A stretch of DNA of 64,000 nt, taken from positions 62,001 to 126,000 of the forward strand of contig VIIQ02000167.1 in assembly GCA_007449985.2 (NCBI GenBank), written 5' to 3'. Of the stretch, positions 60,001-64,000 are shown piece after piece. A program made the position numbers and the translations under genes. Source of the stretch: Desmodesmus armatus (Eukaryota > Chlorophyta > Chlorophyceae > Sphaeropleales > Scenedesmaceae). The stretch's first letter is position 1; each line of letters opens with the position of its first letter. The notes under the pieces were generated by a model. The model was not told where the DNA came from. It did not search any database and worked only from the letters and a program-made list of their open reading frames with translations.

Positions 60001-63000
60001 TGAATGACAGGGTTGTCCGGGGGGGGGGGGGGTGTACTTTGGGGGGGGGGGGGAGGGGGCACTAGTTGCATGAAAGGTGACCTGACAGCGAGCAGGGGAT
60101 GGATCTCGACACAGCATCGCATACCAGGAAGGTTGGCCTGTACACAAGCCCTTCAGTCCTTACGTTTTGGGGTGATTGTGTGTGTGTGTGTGTGGGGGGG
60201 GGGGTGTTGGGGGGGGGGGTAGCGAGCAGGAGATGGATCTTGACACAGCACTGCATGCCAGGAAGGTTGGCCTGTACAACGGGCCTTCAGTCCTTTCGTT
60301 TTTGAGTGATTGTGTGTGTGTGGGGGGGTGTTTGGGGGGGGGGGGGTGTAGCGAGCAGGAGATGGATCTTGACACAGCACTGCATGCCAGGAAGGTTGGC
60401 CTGTTCAGAAGGCCTTCAGTCCTTACGTTATTGAGTGATTGTGTGTATGTGTGTGTGTGTGGGGGGGGAGGGGGTAGCGAGCAGGGGATGGATCTTGACA
60501 CAGCACTGCATACCAGGAAGGTTGGCCTGTACACAAGCCCTTCAGTCCTTACATTTGAGAGTGTGTGTGTGGGGGGGGGGGAGTGTGTGTGTGTGGGGGG
60601 GGGGGGGTAGCGAGCAGGGGATGGATCTTGACACAGCACTGCATACCAGGAAGGTTGGCCTGTACACAAGCCCTTCAGTCCTTACATTTGAGAGTGTGTG
60701 TGGGGGGGGGGGGGGGAGTGTGTGTGTGTGTGGGGGGGGGGGGGTAGCGAGCAGGGGATGGATCTTGACACAGCACTGCATACCAGGAAGGTTGGCCTGT
60801 ACACAAGCCCTTCAGTCCTTACATTTGAGAGTGTGTGTGTGTGTGGGGGGGGGGGAGTGTGTGTGTGTGTGTGGGGGGGGGGGTAGCGAGCAGGGGATGG
60901 ATCTTGACACAGCACTGCATACCAGGAAGGTTGGCCTGTATACAAGGCCTTCAGTCCTTACGTTTTTGAGTGATTGTGTGTATGTGTGTGTGTGGGGGGG
61001 GGGGAGTTGGGTGAGGGGTAGCGAGCAGGGGATGCATCTTGACACAGCATCGCATACCAGGAAGGTTGGCCTGTACACAAGCCCTTCAGTCCTTACATTT
61101 GAGAGTGTGTGTGGGGGGGGGGGGGGGAGTGTGTGTGTGTGGGGGGGTAGCGAGCAGGGGATGGATCTTGACACAGCACTGCATACCAGGAAGGTTGGCC
61201 TGTACACAAGCCCTTCAGTCCTTACATTTGAGAGTGTGTGTGTGGGGGGGGGGGGGGGGTGTGTGTGTGGGGGGGGGGGGTAGCGAGCAGGGGATGGATC
61301 TTGACACAGCACTGCATACCAGGAAGGTTGGCCTGTACACAAGCCCTTCAGTCCTTACATTTGAGAGTGTGTGTGTGTGTGGGGGGGGGGAGTGTGTGTG
61401 TGTGTGTGGGGGGGGGGGGGTAGCGAGCAGGGGATGGATCTTGACACAGCACTGCATACCAGGAAGGTTGGCCTGTATACAAGGCCTTCAGTCCTTACGT
61501 TTTTGAGTGATTGTGTGTATGTGTGTGTGGGGGGGGGGGGGAGTTGGGTGAGGGGGTAGCGAGCAGGGGATGCATCTTGACACAGCATCGCATACCAGGA
61601 AGGTTGGCCTGTACACAAGCCCTTCAGTCCTTACGTTATTGAGTGATTGTGTGTATGTGTGTGTGGGGGGGGGGGAGGGGGTAGCGAGCAGGGGATGGAT
61701 CTTGACACAGCACTGCATACCAGGAAGGTTGGCCTGTACACAAGCCCTTCAGTCCTTACATTTGAGAGTGTGTGTGTGGGGGGGGGGTGTTTGGGGGGGG
61801 GGGGGGGGGGGGTAGCAAGCAGGGGATGGATCTTGACACAGCATAGTAAAGCCAGGAAGGTCGGCCTGTGAAATGGCTTTCTGTCATTACATGTGCGTTT
61901 GTGTGGGGTGTGTGTAGTTTTGTGTGCTCCTCACCTCCTTCCCCTCACCTCAATCGCCTTGACTCCACACCTCCTTACCCTCCACCCCTGTCCCCTCCTC
62001 CCCGGCCCTCTTTCCCCTGCCCCCACACCTCCTGCCCCTCATCCCCTGCCCTGTCATCCCTAGCCACCTCCCCTCCCCTCCTTTCACTCCTTACCCCTTG
62101 CCCCTTCCGCTCCACCCCTTGCCCACACCCCCTGCCTCCTCACCTTCTCCTCACCCCCACAACCCTGCCCCTCACCCCCTGGCCCCTCATTGCCTGCGCC
62201 CACACCCTGTAAGCCTCACCTCCTTCTCCCCACCACCCTACCCCCACACCCTCTCCTCGCACGCCCTCACGTCCTCTCCTTGCTAACCATCCCCCTGACC
62301 TCCCCTTTGCAAACCTCTTGGTTACCTCGTCACCCTCGTCGCCCCCATCATCCCCTGCTCCAGCTCCCCCGTCCTCTTACCTCTTACCCCTGTCACCCTG
62401 ACTCCTGCTCTCACCATGCCTGGGTTGCCCCTTTTACATACCCTCTTGATTGCTTACTGTCACCGTACTTCTCCGTCCGGCTCTCAGCTACAACCGCGCC
62501 TGCCGCTTTGATTGTGGACCCCCCCCCATCCCCCCATCCCCCCCCCCCCCCATGCAGGCCAAGTACTACACCGAGAAGCTTGAGCTGCCTGACGCGTCAA
62601 CACGCTGGACCAGCGAGGTGGGGGGCAGCTCCCAGCATGCGTGCCGTATTGTGCGATCAGTTGGCGAGTGCAAAGCAAAGCACACTACTTACCTTGGGTG
62701 TTGCATGCATGTGACTTTCAGTTGCCACTCAACAGCCAAGTGTTCATGCGTCTGCAACTGTAGCACTGGTTAGTCAAAAGCCAGCTCACCATCTTGAATG
62801 ATTCGATTGCATGCACGGTCAGCTCATGGTCATGTCTTATGCATGTGTGTGCAGGTTGTTGCGCACTACATTCGTGGGCTGCACTGGGTGCTGCAGTACT
62901 ACTACAGGGGTGTCGCCTCCTGGGACTGGTTCTACCCTACCACTACGCACCAATGGCACAGGACATGAGGACACTGGGGGACATTGACGGTGAGTGTGTG

Positions 63001-63959
63001 TGTGTGGGGGGGGGGGGGGGGGGAGGGGGCGTGCATGTGTGTGATGACACGCACTTTGCACCGGACAGCCATTATGTCATCATCATTAGTCATCACTACC
63101 AGCACCGTGCTGTGTGGGTGTCACTTGTGTGATTCTAGCTTTGCCTGTCGATGTTCTCTATGGCACTGTTGTACAGCACACACGCACACAACTTCATTTC
63201 TGGAGTGTCACCAAACCACAGAGTTGTGCATGCCACCTGACACCCCCCCCCCCCTGCAGTGACCTTCACGCGTGGGCGTCCCTTCAGGCCGTATGAGCAG
63301 CTGCTGGCTGTGATGCCACCCGCCAGTGCAACACTGCTGCCACCAGCCTTCAGGTGAGCTGGCGAGGGCGATGTGGTGTGTGTATGTGTCTATGCGAACA
63401 GGAATCTGCTGGGAGACTGTCTACACATGTGACAGAGCCGCACCAGAGTGCATGCTTGTCTTAGCGTGTATGCAGTATGACACAACCACATCCGAGTGTA
63501 TGGACTGTTTACACACTTGAGAGAGCTTGGGAGCTTGCTGATCATTCATTCACAGAATGTGTGCAACACTAAGAGTGTATGTGTACAATGTCTGCATCTG
63601 TGTGTGTAGGTGGTTGATGTTGGAGCCCCGCAGCCCCATCCTGGACTTCTACCCTGCCAAGTTTGATGTGGACATGGAGGGCAAGCGTGCCGAGTGGGAG
63701 GGGGTGGTCAAGGTGCCCTTTGTGAGTGAGAGGAGGCTGCTGGACGCGGTGGCAAGCATACCCCTCGACAGGTATGAAAGAGGTTTTGGATTGTGTGTAT
63801 GTGTGTACGCGGGGGGGGGGGGGGGGAGGTTAGGCTTGGTGTGTGTTGAGCCAGAGCGGTGTTGCACAGCAAGGGACAGCACAAGGGCTGTACGCCCCTT
63901 AGCCCCTTCTTCTATTGCTGTGGAATTCCAAATTTACGACTTCTCCATACCAACTGCCC

Positions 63960-64000
<41 letters not shown>
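54095..64000 (+). CDS. XRN1: XRN1-type 5'-3' exoribonuclease, partial, with frame breaks
   Basis: Degrades 5'-monophosphate RNA, mainly decapped mRNA in the cytosol. Exons: 54095-54098 (ATGG only), 54228-54479, 54942-55012, 55391-55568, 55895-56155, 56669-56805, 57421-57518, 58243-58325, 58667-59023, 59914-59990 (or 60011), 62558-62617, 62855-62989, 63260-63353, 63610-63771; it then runs off the window. Catalytic-core motifs: [75 protein letters not shown] and [15 protein letters not shown]. The CCHC zinc knuckle of nuclear XRN2/Rat1 is absent, so XRN1 type. A Gly/Arg-rich insert lies in 58667-58860. The family alignment needs one extra base at each of four homopolymers: 56090-56094, 57497-57501, 58931-58935 and 62935-62937. 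With these, all later phases agree. Assembly error or pseudogene cannot be decided here. Confidence 0.88.
59227..59720 (+). repeat. Amplified 45-nt candidate exons in XRN1
   Basis: 59227-59271 and 59468-59512 are 45-nt copies of the end of exon 58667-59023, each between an AG acceptor and a GTGCGT/GTGTGT donor. Both are phase 1 in and out, adding [19 protein letters not shown] residues without shifting the frame. A third, decayed copy is 59677-59720 (44 nt, phase lost). Spacing is about 210-250 bp. Whether they are spliced in is not known. Confidence 0.6.
60098..61880 (+). repeat. Minisatellite of 14 copies, 124-140 bp each, in an XRN1 intron
   Basis: Copies start at 60098, 60223, 60351, 60477, 60610, 60747, 60886, 61021, 61150, 61283, 61423, 61559, 61683 and 61815. 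Each has a conserved core (GCGAGCAGGGGATGGATC, then CAGGAAGGTTGGCCTGTA and TTCAGTCCTTAC) and a variable tail of GT repeats and G runs of 6-16. The open frames through it (up to 282 codons) are repeat artefacts. The G runs could form G-quadruplexes. Confidence 0.97.
61881..62557. other. C/T-rich intron end
   Basis: Pyrimidine-rich (CCCCT/CCTC) sequence on the plus strand, ending in the CAG acceptor at 62557. It is part of the long XRN1 intron. Confidence 0.7.
63961..64000. repeat. (CTG)n repeat at the window edge
   Basis: At least 13 CTG units, continuing beyond the window, inside an XRN1 intron. Confidence 0.95.

Noticed and set aside
60176..61506. Large open frames (up to 282 codons) in the 60-62 kb minisatellite
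   Set aside because: Gly/Cys/Val runs from G and GT tracts. The XRN1 protein joins correctly across this region without them.

Overview
The window reads as nuclear DNA of a green alga (Chlorophyta, probably core Chlorophyceae). I infer this from intron-rich genes with short exons, strong GCA/CAG bias with long Ala/Gln/Ser runs, a TGTAA polyadenylation-type signal after one gene, an XRN1-type exonuclease, and abundant AC, CTG and G/C-run satellites. There is no sign of bacterial operons, and the species is not identifiable from the sequence alone.

Layout. 1-2444: 3' part of a minus-strand coiled-coil gene. 2618-3819: a non-autonomous DNA transposon with 44-bp inverted repeats carrying a long AC tract. 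5907-7621 (minus): an unrecognised two-exon gene. 11041-11952 (minus): a membrane protein with a DnaJ-type cysteine-rich zinc domain. 14.4-22.4 kb: two diverged tandem copies of a unit, each with an unrecognised gene (plus strand). 23322-30693 (minus): cytosolic aspartyl-tRNA synthetase, 15 exons rebuilt with a closed 530-codon frame. 31174-33743 (plus): POP5, an RNase P/MRP subunit, 7 exons and 133 codons, head-to-head with the synthetase. 35462-39520 (plus): a NASP/Hif1/Sim3-type histone chaperone, 9 exons and 614 codons. About 40.2-53.5 kb: a satellite block of ~0.85-kb spacers alternating with arrays of small hairpins, interrupted by a young 5.6-kb LTR retrotransposon that encodes only Gag. 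54095 to the window end (plus): an XRN1-type 5'-3' exoribonuclease whose introns hold a 14-copy minisatellite.

Functional themes. Three recognisable neighbours act in RNA metabolism: AspRS charges tRNA, POP5 belongs to the enzyme that matures tRNA 5' ends, and XRN1 degrades decapped RNA. AspRS and POP5 share a 480-bp divergent promoter region. The NASP-like protein is a nuclear histone H3-H4 chaperone.

Main unusual signals: (1) a satellite of hairpins with a near-constant CCTGN loop and arms that vary in a base-paired way, arranged as a two-unit higher-order repeat; (2) repeated partial duplication of exon edges into neighbouring introns in at least three genes, including a 45-nt frame-neutral exon amplified in XRN1; (3) the Gag-only LTR element with identical LTRs and an empty site verified from paralogous satellite copies; (4) four one-base frame breaks in short homopolymers of XRN1, which are either assembly errors or gene decay.
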